From: Akanthomyces muscarius
Taxonomy: Eukaryota; Ascomycota; Sordariomycetes; Hypocreales; Cordycipitaceae
NCBI RefSeq assembly: GCF_028009165.1
Contig: NC_079244.1
Coordinates: forward strand, 4,340,001 to 4,404,000
Direction: 5' to 3'
DNA length: 64,000 nt
Positions 55,501-64,000 of this stretch are shown here, one piece after another. The translations under genes and the position numbers were made by a program. The first letter of the stretch is position 1. Each line of letters opens with the position of its first letter. Under the pieces are notes generated by a model that worked only from the letters and a program-made list of their open reading frames with translations, did not search any database and was not told the origin of the DNA.

Positions 55501-56808
55501 ATTCTGGCCTCTTCGTCGTCCTGCGCGGCGGGTTTCGGGTGTAGAATTTCGGAGGGAATCGGTCGTTGGAGCCCGTGTGCCTTGAAAAGTCGGCCACGGG
55601 GTCTGTCGGCTCGCGCTGTCGTGGCAGTGAAGTTGGAAAAGACGGATCCTGGCGTCTGAATACCGCTGACCTTGCGGCCTCGTAGGGTGCCAATTGTCAT
55701 GGGTGTGCCTGGGCCCATGGTGCCAGGTCCATTGATGTTGGTAGCGTGTAGCTCGGGAGCTTGCAGGGAAATCATGTCGTCCATGGAGTCGTCAGAGAGC
55801 TCGTCTTCTTGTTCGGCGCCCGAGAAGTCTGTCTCTGTTTCCGTGGCACTCTCGGTCTCGGTCTCATCTTGAGGTGCGTCAGTCTTGTAGCGCTCCTCAG
55901 CGGCAGAAAAGAATTGGTCTGCGCTAGTGTCTTCTCCGTGGTCGATGGTGCCATTTAGCTGGCTGAGGGATGAGGCGCTTCTTTCTTGTCGTCGGTGAAC
56001 TCGGCCGCGCATGAGCACAATCTTGGTGCTTGGTGTGAGAATTCCTTGCGCGACTGGCTCACAGAGCATAATCTTGCCAGGATTGGGCGGCAAGTGTGTC
56101 ACCGGGTGTGGCGGCAGCGGCAGAGGGAACAAGTCACCGGCATGTACAACCTTGAGAGTGCCGAGAGCGGCCCTGAGCGCGGTCTGGAGACGATCTTGCG
56201 GCAGGGTGCCGCGGGCGACTTGCTGAGCAGGATGCTCTCGGAAAAAGGTGCCTTCGCCGTTTTCGAGGCGCTTGGTAAGCTCGCTCTCCAAGCTCACAAA
56301 AACAGTCTCAAGAGGAACGGCGGCGACGTCGAGGACGAGAATCTCAATGCCGCTTCGGCTGTGACTGGTGAGCTTGGAGGGAGCAATCTTTTGCAGGGTG
56401 ACAGCGAAGCTCTGGAGGGCGGGCGACGAGGGCGAGAACTGGACGGTCGAGTGCGCAAGCGCAGAGGAGCGAACGACAGGGACAATGCACCATGCGCCGC
56501 CGGTAGAGGAGGCGTTTGGTGTCCAAGGCGCAATCGCGATGTGGTGGATGTTGGAGGAGCTCTCGTCGTCAGCATCTGTAAACAAGGTTAGCAGCCGCGC
56601 CGTTTCGCAGCAGGTATTTGCGCGCCAACGTACTCTCGCGGAGGTGAGGGAAGAGGTCTGTAAAGACGTCCTCGGATAGGACGCCGACATCGCTCTTGAT
56701 GTGGTCGTCGAGGATGAGGCGCGAGGTGATGGCCGGCTTGTCGGCACGTCGGCGACGAATCTTGTGCCGGGGCACCGCAGCGGCCGCGCTAGTCGAGGCT
56801 GTCGTCAT
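52531..56808 (-). CDS. PEX6: Peroxisomal biogenesis AAA+ ATPase Pex6
   Basis: Three minus-strand exons, 56634..56808, 53194..56575 and 52531..53122, encode 1382 residues, the usual length of fungal Pex6. Pex6 forms a hexamer with Pex1 and pulls ubiquitinated Pex5 receptor out of the peroxisomal membrane. Introns are 58 nt (GTACGT, TGCTAACC) and 71 nt (GTATGT, TACTAAC). Two N-terminal domains precede a first AAA module with a degenerate P-loop (STHRNIGKTT, about residue 750). The second module is canonical: GPPGTGKT (about 1039), CVVFFDELDS Walker B (about 1094), and ATNRPDLLDQALLRPGRFD. Splice two restores LTRKFTLHPSVSL, typical of the family. The C-terminal tail has a duplicated KGKGKAVA and ends in DDDDLY. 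Confidence 0.95.
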
Positions 56809-58321
56809 GATGGCGGCTCTGGGTAGACAATTCGCGTCGTGTCGAGAGCAGAGCAGAGACCAAAAGGCTCGTCAGCAGCCGCGGGCTATGGATGGTGATG
56901 CAGAGCTCCGGTTAGCCGCCCCGCAGCATAGCTCTCGCCGGAGCAGGCCGAGGAACGCGGGACGTGCGACGGGTGCCAAGGGCTCGCAGGACGCAGCGAG
57001 CTGAGATTATGCGTGGTGAGATGCGGCGCAAAGGTTTGAGAGCAGTGCAATTGAAGCGCAGCAGCGTTTGTGACAAAGATGCAAAAGGCGAAAGGACAAG
57101 GTTTTGGAGAAGTGCCCTAGCTCGGGCACTGGCTGGCTCGGTTGAATGCGATCAAACGGACGGAGCAGGCCTCGGCAGAGCTGGCTTGGATTGCTATTGC
57201 TGGGGTCGGCCTTTGCCATTCATTGGCGGACTCTGACGAATGCGGTTGGGCGATGCTTTAGGGGGTTTTGGGGGCATTTTAGGGTGACAACCCGCTGGAG
57301 GCGGCGCTGTGGGCTCTTTCTGGGGTTGCCGTAGCGGCTCCACACACACAACTGGCCGTGCATGCAGCTTGTGACAGCGCCGTGGTAAATGGCATTGGCA
57401 AGCATTGGCCTTGGGGGTCTGAGCCTGGTAAGAAAAAAAAAGAAAGAAAAAAAAAGAAAATCAGGAAGGAAAAGGATTCATGCTGTAATGTATGCCAAAA
57501 GTATATGGGCTATCCTCCCTTGAAAGTAGGGTTGCTTAAAGTGACAGGTAGCAGAACAAACGTGGAAAAGGTTCGACCGAATCGCTACCGTTACAATTGG
57601 TAGTATAGTATAGAGGGTGAAATGAATTAAATGAAATTAAAATTCGCGCTGGTGACTAACTTCTTGTCCCTTCCAGGAAGCCTCATTGTCGTTGGAGAGC
57701 CGCATCCTGTCCCATCTTCCACGGTACCAGCGTACCCGGTAGCCAGCTGTTGCAACTCAGAGCAACCATCACGAGAATAGGACTGCTCGCTAGCCAATGC
57801 TTTTACTCGGGCCTTTGAAACTGATCATGAAAATGAGTCTGATCAGAGTACAATACTGATTAGCCATCTGCTGAGCTTGATTGTTTCTCAAGAAATTCGT
57901 TATCCATTTCGACGCTTTGAGCTTGGCTAGATCCTAGTGTCAGATACTTAATCTAATATCAATTATATTGCGGAGCATTTCCTGGATTTATTCATCCTAA
58001 GCAAGTTTTTTTTTATTACAAAAATATCTTCATCAATCCCAAACACCACTCGGCGCCACATTCACATGTGGCTCGCCTGCAAACGCCAAACCCCAAATTT
58101 AGCGGGCCCAAACAGTTCCTAAGCCTCCGGTATTTGGTGTTTCCGTGCCTTGCTCCAGCTTTCTCTGCGATTCATGAACAGTTCCGTCTTTTGCAGATCA
58201 TTTGGATGACCGTGTCTGCGGGGTTGCCGTTGTGCAGCTAAATACTGTTTGTGAGGCGCTCGTGGCCTTGAACACTCTCCTTTTCCCTCTGTGCAACGGA
58301 CCGCCTCCCTACACGCCCACC
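56809..58321. other. Divergent promoter region of PEX6 and lipase
   Basis: About 1.5 kb. A purine-rich AAAG run lies at about 57430-57475. Frames are short and without family resemblance; the lipase frame is open upstream to 58202 but without an ATG. Nothing else was seen. Confidence 0.5.
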
Positions 58322-60223
58322 ATGGTTGCAGAGGAGCAGCCCCCAATCGCTGTAATACCACCGTTGACTTCCAACGTCGCCGTGCAAAGACAGCCGAGTT
58401 TTCAGAGCAGCCTCGAGTCTGACCTGCAGCCCGATGGCATTCGCGTCAAGGTGGAAGACGACGGATTCACCGCCAACGACAAGCAGCAGCAAGGAAAAAC
58501 CGAGGAAAGACAAACAGGCGACGATGAAGCCAGCAACCTTCACATTACGAGCCTGTTCGCAGCACTACCAACATATGGTCCACCGACAACCGCCAGAAAG
58601 CTTCAGTATTCGCTCTTCAAAATCACTTCTTTCATCCTCAGCCTGCTCTTTCTCCTCAGCATCGTTTGTACGTCAATGATCGTCAGTATCCCCATGGCCC
58701 TCTGCAAGGCATTCTACACATGCACATTCCGCAACTACGACAAAAGGCGCATCTTCTATGCGGAGGAGCTGCGCCGCGCCGAGACGCGCCGAGCCAAGGA
58801 GCGCGCCTGGAAGCGGCGCATGTCCTGCGGCGACGGCCCCGTGGATCAAGAAGGCCTGGCGCAGCGGTACCAGCCCACCGAGGGCGGCCGTGACCCTATC
58901 ATCAGCGATGTGGCCTACTATGCGCGCCGAGTAGGCCTCGATGTGGAAAAGATCAAAGTCAAAACGGAAGACGGCTTCCTCATCGATCTCTGGCACGTCT
59001 TTGATCCATCAGAGTACACCAGCGCCAAAGACCCAGTCAGGACCGCCAATCACCGAGTATTTCAGGAATCCAAGATGCGGCTCAAGAATCCCGATGCCAA
59101 GCGCAAAGCACCGGTCCTGATGCTCCACGGCCTTCTCCAGAGCTCCGGCGCCTTTTGCTGCAGCGACGATGAGTCGCTGGCCTTTTGGCTGTGCAAGGCC
59201 GGGTACGACGTGTGGCTGGGTAACAACCGCTGCGGCCTCGACCCCCGGCACGAGGTGCTGCGAAGGGACGACCCGCGTATGTGGTGCTGGAACCTGACCC
59301 AGATGGGCGCCTTTGACCTCTCGGCCCTGATTGACCGGGTGCTTCTCGACACTGACTTCCCCAAGCTGGGCCTGGTCTGCCACTCCCAAGGCACGGCGCA
59401 GACCTTTGTCGCGCTGGCCAAGGAGCAGCGGCCCGAGCTGGGCGGCAAAATCTCCGTCTTTTGCGCGCTGGCGCCCGCCGTGTACGCCGGACCGCTGATA
59501 AAGAACCTCTACTTTCGATTCGTCCGCCTGCTCTCGGTGGCCTGGTTTCGTCTCGTGTTCGGGGTCCACGCCTTTATCCCGTTCATGATGCAGATGCACG
59601 GGATGGTGCCGCCGAAAATGTACGGCTGGCTGGGCTACCAGGTCTTCTCGTACCTGTTTGGGTGGACGGACGGACGGTGGGACCGCGGCCTGCGCGACCG
59701 CTTCTTCCAGTTTGCGCCGGTGCATGTGAGCGCCGAGACGATGCGGTGGTGGCTCGGCAGCGACGGCTTCGCCAAGCACAAGTGCGTGCTCGCCACCAAG
59801 GAGACGGTGCGCACAGAGGACAGGATCGACCAGGAGGACCTGCACGAAGCCAGCAGCGGCATCGTCCGCGTCAAGACGGAGGAGGACATGGAGTTGCGGC
59901 GACTGTATGGGCGAGGCGCCACGGCTTGGTACGATGAAAGGGTGCCTCCCATGGCCCTGTGGGTTTGCGAGAAGGACGAGCTCGTTGACGGGAGACGATT
60001 GCTGCGCCGGTTCGGCAACGGCCGGGAACCGCACGTGAAGCTCGTCCACAGCAAGGTCGTGGACGGATACGAGCACTTGGACGTCCTGTGGGCCATGGAT
60101 GCTGTCGATCAGGTGTTTGTGGAAGTGCGCGAGGTGCTGTGGAAGACGTGGACACGCAGGGAAGAATGCATTGTTCCGGATGGCTGTGAGGGGGTGGCGG
60201 AATGGCAGCCGGCAGCTATGTAA
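58322..60223 (+). CDS. Acid lipase / steryl ester hydrolase family protein (Tgl1/Yeh-like)
   Basis: A single-exon 633-residue alpha/beta hydrolase. The frame is open upstream, but the first ATG is at 58322. A hydrophobic segment at about residues 97-130 (SFILSLLFLLSIVCTSMIVS) is a membrane anchor, as in yeast Tgl1, Yeh1 and Yeh2, which hydrolyse sterol esters at lipid droplets or the plasma membrane. The lipase N-terminal region follows (YYARRVGLDVEKIKVKTEDGFLIDLW), then the oxyanion-hole loop LMLHGLLQSSGAF, DVWLGNNRCG and the nucleophile elbow CHSQGT with Ser at about 355. The remaining triad residues are probably the Asp in CEKDELVDG and the His in YEHLDVLWAMDAV. Cys in place of the first Gly of the elbow is unusual but within the family's tolerance. 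Substrate preference cannot be read from sequence. Confidence 0.9.
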   Translation: MVAEEQPPIAVIPPLTSNVAVQRQPSFQSSLESDLQPDGIRVKVEDDGFTANDKQQQGKTEERQTGDDEASNLHITSLFAALPTYGPPTTARKLQYSLFKITSFILSLLFLLSIVCTSMIVSIPMALCKAFYTCTFRNYDKRRIFYAEELRRAETRRAKERAWKRRMSCGDGPVDQEGLAQRYQPTEGGRDPIISDVAYYARRVGLDVEKIKVKTEDGFLIDLWHVFDPSEYTSAKDPVRTANHRVFQESKMRLKNPDAKRKAPVLMLHGLLQSSGAFCCSDDESLAFWLCKAGYDVWLGNNRCGLDPRHEVLRRDDPRMWCWNLTQMGAFDLSALIDRVLLDTDFPKLGLVCHSQGTAQTFVALAKEQRPELGGKISVFCALAPAVYAGPLIKNLYFRFVRLLSVAWFRLVFGVHAFIPFMMQMHGMVPPKMYGWLGYQVFSYLFGWTDGRWDRGLRDRFFQFAPVHVSAETMRWWLGSDGFAKHKCVLATKETVRTEDRIDQEDLHEASSGIVRVKTEEDMELRRLYGRGATAWYDERVPPMALWVCEKDELVDGRRLLRRFGNGREPHVKLVHSKVVDGYEHLDVLWAMDAVDQVFVEVREVLWKTWTRREECIVPDGCEGVAEWQPAAM

Positions 60224-60630
60224 CACGCAAGACGGCAACTTGTATCCGAGTGCTGATCTGTTGAACAAGCATACACAGGCGTTTTGAATTTCAAGCACGG
60301 CTTTGGTGTTTTTATATGGTAGTCATCTTCTGGTGGCGCAGAGTATGTACTTGTTGCAGTCAAGAAACAACAACACAAGCGAAAATAGTGTGTATTGTCC
60401 TAAGCGTCAGAGCGCTTTGGATTTTGGGGACGGCTCTAGCCGTTTCATGCTTCCGTCTCATTTCTATAGACAAGCAGTCTCACGTTGTATTGTACACATA
60501 GCCTTGAGCTTCTAATATACATGTAAAAATGCAGTATGACCAAGTGTTGTACAATGATGCCCATCTAGGCAGTCGATACCCAATTTTTCCTGCGAGGTCC
60601 GGTGGTACATGATTTCATTATGTTTATACT
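60224..60630. other. Convergent 3' flanks of lipase and ATP11
   Basis: 407 bp between two stop codons with no recognisable content. Confidence 0.6.
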
Positions 60631-61734
60631 TTAGCCCATGCGCTCAGCCTCCTCGAGCAGCTTCTCGACGCTGAAGCGCTCGTCGCCGGCGGCGAACCAC
60701 TCGAGCAGCTGCTTGCGGGCCTGGGCGCGCTCCCTGCGCTCGCCGTCGAGCTCGACGCCGGCCTCCCAGGCGCCGTAGAAGCGCTGGAGGCACATGGCGA
60801 GCCACTTGGCGTGCTCGGGCTTGACGCCGCCGCGGTCGTCCATGAGCTGGCCCTGCATGAGGACGAGGCCCTTGTCGGCGGCGAGGTCGAGGTGGTGGGT
60901 GATTGTGGTGTGCGGCTGGGCAAACTCGCCGCGCGTCTTGTACTCGGCGAGCTGGGTGAAGAGGACGGTGCTGGTGCGCGAGGCGCGGTCAAACACCCAC
61001 TGCAGGAAGTGCATCTCGGCGCCCTGCGTCTCGTGCGGGACGGGCAGGACAAACTGCGGCGCGCGGCGCGCGAGCTCCTCCATGGCGGCGTACGTGTCGG
61101 CGGGGATGACGGCGCAGAGCTTCGAGGGCGAGGCGGCGTGGCGCAGGCGCCAGATGGCCGTGATTTCCTTCTCCGGCAGCTCCCGCACCTTGTCGAGGTC
61201 GAGAATCTCGTCGAGCGTCTTGACGGCGGGCTTCTCGCCCGACTTGGCCGTCTTGCGCGCGGCCTCGCGCTGCTGCTCCTCGGACGTCGTCGGGGGCGCG
61301 CGGTTGGGCTGGGCGACGGGCGTGTCTGGGGCCTGGGGGATGAAGGTCTCGCCCTGCTGCTGCTCCTGTCCCTCGGGCGTCGCTGGGGGGGCGCGATTGG
61401 GCTGAGAGACGGGCGTCTCGGGAGCCTGGGGGATGAACTGGTCAATGGCCGGGTCGACGGCGCCCTTTTTGCGCTGGGCGAGGATCTCGTCGGCGTAGGC
61501 GGCGCGGAGGGCGTCGACGGACTCGTGGCCCTCGCGCTTGGCCTTGCTGTCGAGCTTGTCGCGGTACTTGTCGAGGATGGCCTGCGGCGTGACGTTGTGG
61601 GTGGTGAGGAAGCGCACGTCGTGGACCTGCGCCCAGCGGCGCTGGATGGGGATGAGCCGCCGCCGCAGATGCGGCGACGAGGCGGCTGTGAGGTAGCGGC
61701 AGCCGGGGCCGCGAATGGAAGCAGCCATGGCCAT
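60631..61734 (-). CDS. ATP11: F1-ATP synthase assembly factor Atp11
   Basis: A single-exon 367-residue mitochondrial protein. Atp11 is a chaperone that binds the F1 beta subunit before it joins alpha in the matrix. The first 45 residues are Arg/Ala/Ser-rich (RRLIPIQRRWAQ) and fit a targeting presequence; the first ATG is at 61734, with a second one two codons on. The family domain occupies about residues 165-365: IWRLRHAASPSKLCAVIP, FVLPVP, QGAEMHFLQW, TVLFTQLAEYKTRGEFA and PHTTITHHLDL. Between the presequence and the domain is a duplicated low-complexity segment (FIPQAP.TPV.QPNRAPP twice), which is not typical of Atp11. It is divergent from MMS19. Confidence 0.94.
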   Translation of the reverse strand: MAMAASIRGPGCRYLTAASSPHLRRRLIPIQRRWAQVHDVRFLTTHNVTPQAILDKYRDKLDSKAKREGHESVDALRAAYADEILAQRKKGAVDPAIDQFIPQAPETPVSQPNRAPPATPEGQEQQQGETFIPQAPDTPVAQPNRAPPTTSEEQQREAARKTAKSGEKPAVKTLDEILDLDKVRELPEKEITAIWRLRHAASPSKLCAVIPADTYAAMEELARRAPQFVLPVPHETQGAEMHFLQWVFDRASRTSTVLFTQLAEYKTRGEFAQPHTTITHHLDLAADKGLVLMQGQLMDDRGGVKPEHAKWLAMCLQRFYGAWEAGVELDGERRERAQARKQLLEWFAAGDERFSVEKLLEEAERMG

Positions 61735-62597
61735 GATGGAGGGACTATCGAGGGGTGGTCGGCTGATTGAACCAGTACAAAGGGCGGGCAGGACACGCAG
61801 GTCACGCAATGGACGGGATGGCAGTCGTTAAATTGAGATGTTCCGAGCTTCGTTTCCTTTTTCGCCGTCTGGCAGAGGTGCGGCCTGCGCAGGCGACGAC
61901 AAGTGGAGCAGCCCGACGTCAGTGGCTCCACAGACCGGCGAATCGAAGGCCTTGGACCCTTTTCCCTTTGGGGCCTTTGCAGGCTCTGCTGACCAGGTGC
62001 AGCTGCTGGCATGCTGGCACCCTGGCACGCTGCTACTGCTAGGTACCTAGGTATCTACCTACAGCGCATGCGTGGTACAGTTTTAGGCCTGTTTTGGACC
62101 TGTCTGGGCCTGTCTGGCCCTTTTTACTGGCTGCTCCTCCGCTGAGGACCATCGCTCGCGGGGCTTTTTCGCCGCCGCACCGCTGCGCTGGGTCGCTCCG
62201 AAAAGCAAGCCTCTTTCTCATCTTGAACCCGCACGCGAGCCCAACCGTTTGCTTCGTTTTTGCTCTTCTTCTTCGCCAGACGTCATTTTGCTGCTGTGCC
62301 CGTCTTTTGGTGCTTCAAAGCATCGTCTATTCCTTACTGCAGCAATCCGTCATTCGCTCATCTCGATTGCCTTCCCCGCGACTTGCCTATTTCTCATCCT
62401 TGTGTCTCGCCTGGCTCGTCGTTGACGAAACGTCGTTGATCAACCCCGCCTCGCTGCAAATGCCGACTTTGTGAGCTGCTCAGCCGTGCGATACTTTTGC
62501 CCTTTTGCATTGCATAGCGCGTTCCTGTTTTTGGAAATTCAAGGGCTATAACTATTGTTCCTTTCTTTTTTTTTGAACGGACTCCGCGACTTGCACC
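61735..62597. other. Divergent promoter region of ATP11 and MMS19
   Basis: 863 bp between divergent start codons. A TAGGTA/TACCTA palindrome cluster lies at 62040-62061, near the ATP11 side, followed by three CCTGT-GG words (62089-62116). The MMS19 leader from about 62200 is pyrimidine-rich. Confidence 0.5.
62040..62061. promoter_or_regulatory. TAGGTA/TACCTA palindrome cluster
   Basis: TAGGTACCTA (62040..62049) is a perfect 10-bp palindrome. It overlaps TAGGTA (62048..62053), which pairs with TACCTA (62056..62061) across two bases. No factor can be assigned. Confidence 0.4.
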
Positions 62598-64000
62598 ATG
62601 GCCGACTTTCGACAGCTTGCGCTCGAGTTTGTCCTCGCGGATGACGAGGCTAAGCAGAGTGGCTTCGCCAAGCAGGCCGCACAAGGCAAGTCTTCCTGGA
62701 ACAGAGTCTCATGCTGCCTACAACTTGTATGCTGACCGACTTCTAGAACTTCAGACGGCCGCCCCCTCGACAAACCCGGTGGCCCGCTGGGTAGAGTCAG
62801 TGCAGGTTTGGATGCCAGGTAGCGGCGGTGACAGCCAAGACTCCCAGGAACAGACCGACTGGACGGCGCGAGCCAAAGGTATGGCCCCTATCAGCAAATT
62901 TGGCGATTTTTATATACTGACGCAGATAGCTTTGGAATTTTTGTCGCAAACTCTCGAATATGTCGGCAATGACGTACTCAAGGCTAGTCAAGGTACGTAG
63001 CCCACCCTGCGATGTCGGCATGTCGGCTCATGTCCCCGGCTACTCACACCCTGCACAGTGAAACTCTTGGTTGGCTTCTTCGGTGCCATGTTCGACGTCG
63101 ATCACAAGGCAGGCGTGCTGCCGTCTGCTTTGGCCCTCTCCAAAATCATAGCCATGAAGTCGTTCCAGCCCTCAATCGGCCACGAAATTATCCAAAAAGT
63201 CTGCACCCTCAAGGACGACTTCTCCCGCCAAATAGCCAAGACTCGTCTGGCAGTATACGAGCTGCTACGATCCTTGATATCGAACAAAGATGTCGCCGCC
63301 AACATTAAACGCCGTGACGACGCTACAGCCTTCATGATTGAATTAATTGAGCTGTGCCGCAGCGAGCGCGATCCCGACTGCCTACTCGTCTGGTTCGATA
63401 TCCTATACACATACATGCTTCAATATTCTGTCGAAAAGGATATCTTGGAGCATGTATACGGCAGTTTCAAGGCATACTTCCCAATCACTCTGCCCCGAAC
63501 CGCGCAGAGCAAGGTCACGCCCGAAGAACTCAAATCCCAGCTGCGCAAATGTTTCTCAGCACACCATGCGCTGGCAGACAGTGCCATTCCATTCCTGGTT
63601 GGAAAGCTAGACCAAGGAGAGGGTGTCACTGTCAACGTCAAAGTCGATGTGCTGCGGACACTCAAAGCGTGTCTAGAGCAATACGAGGACCCCAGCCAGT
63701 CTGTGATTCCTTTTGCTAATCGGATATGGGGAAGTCTTAAATATGAGGTCCGCAACGGTGAGATTGAAGATACCATCTGGGCCACTCTCGAGGCCCTCAA
63801 AGCTCTCACGACTCGTTTAAGCGGAGACGACCTGCGCGACTTTACGCTCAACGTTACCCGTGACTGTGTCAACGACCTCTCGAATGCCATGTATGCCGGC
63901 GCTGCAGGCAGACTACTCGTTGCCATCTTGAGCGCATCACCGAGCGCCTTTGTTCTCATGGTCGCGCCAGCCATTACACATATCAAGGAGAACCTGCGCC
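62598..64000 (+). CDS. MMS19: MMS19/Met18 nucleotide excision repair and Fe-S targeting protein, N-terminal part
   Basis: Exons 62598..62685, 62747..62878, 62930..62992 and 63059..64000 (running off the window) give 408 codons. MMS19 is the HEAT-repeat adaptor of the cytosolic Fe-S targeting complex that delivers clusters to polymerases, helicases and other repair proteins. The start MADFRQLALEFVLADDE joins ELQTAAPSTNPVARWVESVQ, then ARAKALEFLSQTLEYVGNDVLKASQ, then VKLLVGFFGAMFDVDHKAGVLPSALALSKI, which follows the N-terminal MMS19 domain. HEAT-like helices continue to the edge. Intron 1 (61 nt) begins GCAAGT and ends TTCTAG, a GC-AG intron; intron 2 (51 nt) ends CAGATAG with the last AG used; intron 3 (66 nt) is GT-AG. 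The C-terminal two thirds are outside the window. Confidence 0.92.

Noticed and set aside
59009..60298. A 429-codon minus-strand frame opposite the lipase
   Set aside because: Shadow of the lipase coding strand; the lipase has catalytic motifs and the shadow none.
60811..61770. A 319-codon plus-strand frame opposite ATP11
   Set aside because: Leu/Gly/Val-rich mirror of ATP11 codons.
1..64000. CRISPR arrays, prokaryotic operons, complete transposons, rRNA
   Set aside because: None seen; the window is eukaryotic with no terminal repeats or transposase/reverse transcriptase motifs.

Overview
The window is nuclear DNA from a filamentous ascomycete. Nearly every protein gene has a recognisable fungal counterpart, introns are short (about 51-97 nt) with fungal-type branch points such as CTAAC, CTAAT or CTGAC, and PalC, HET-domain and Zn2Cys6 proteins are present. 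The protein sequences look most like Sordariomycetes, probably Hypocreales; that placement is recognition from memory, not a database result. Sixteen well-supported protein genes, one less certain small gene and one tRNA gene were found. The last gene runs off the right edge.

Left third, about 1-28 kb, accessory in character. A small methyltransferase (132-758) is followed by a large dynamin-superfamily GTPase (minus, to 3824). An atypical SDR reductase (minus) is divergent from a Zn2Cys6 regulator (6725-8036), then come an intron-containing tRNA-Tyr, a five-exon UBA-like/VWA-domain protein (9207-11678) and the pH-signalling gene palC (12488-14004). A second, different dynamin-like GTPase (15479-17644) follows, then an ABCC-type transporter (17978-22634) broken by an in-frame TAA, a cytochrome b561-type membrane protein with a long disordered tail (23388-26013) and a HET-domain protein (26491-28395, minus). 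Two dynamins and a HET protein near each other, next to a decaying transporter, are what one might expect of an allorecognition or defence-rich neighbourhood, but no functional link is shown by the sequence.

Middle, about 28-52 kb. GPI13, an ethanolamine phosphate transferase of GPI-anchor synthesis, converges with HTD2, a mitochondrial FAS II dehydratase. From about 34.3 to 50.5 kb the sequence is almost gene-free: one possible 88-residue cysteine-containing protein behind a TATA box and an AUG-free pyrimidine-rich leader (42153-42419), and one secreted, Ser-rich, probably GPI-anchored protein (47816-48247). This desert is neither obviously repeat-filled nor AT-rich and is the least explained part of the window.

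Right end, about 50-64 kb, housekeeping. A thioredoxin-fold SH3BGR-like protein with a long acidic tail converges on PEX6 (peroxisome biogenesis). Then come an acid-lipase/steryl-ester-hydrolase-type enzyme, and the divergent pair ATP11 (F1-ATPase assembly) and MMS19 (cytosolic Fe-S targeting, DNA repair). Reassembling exons by eye turned up three GC-AG introns (two in the VWA gene, one in MMS19) and two introns of length divisible by three with no stop, which look like coding sequence to a simple ORF reader.
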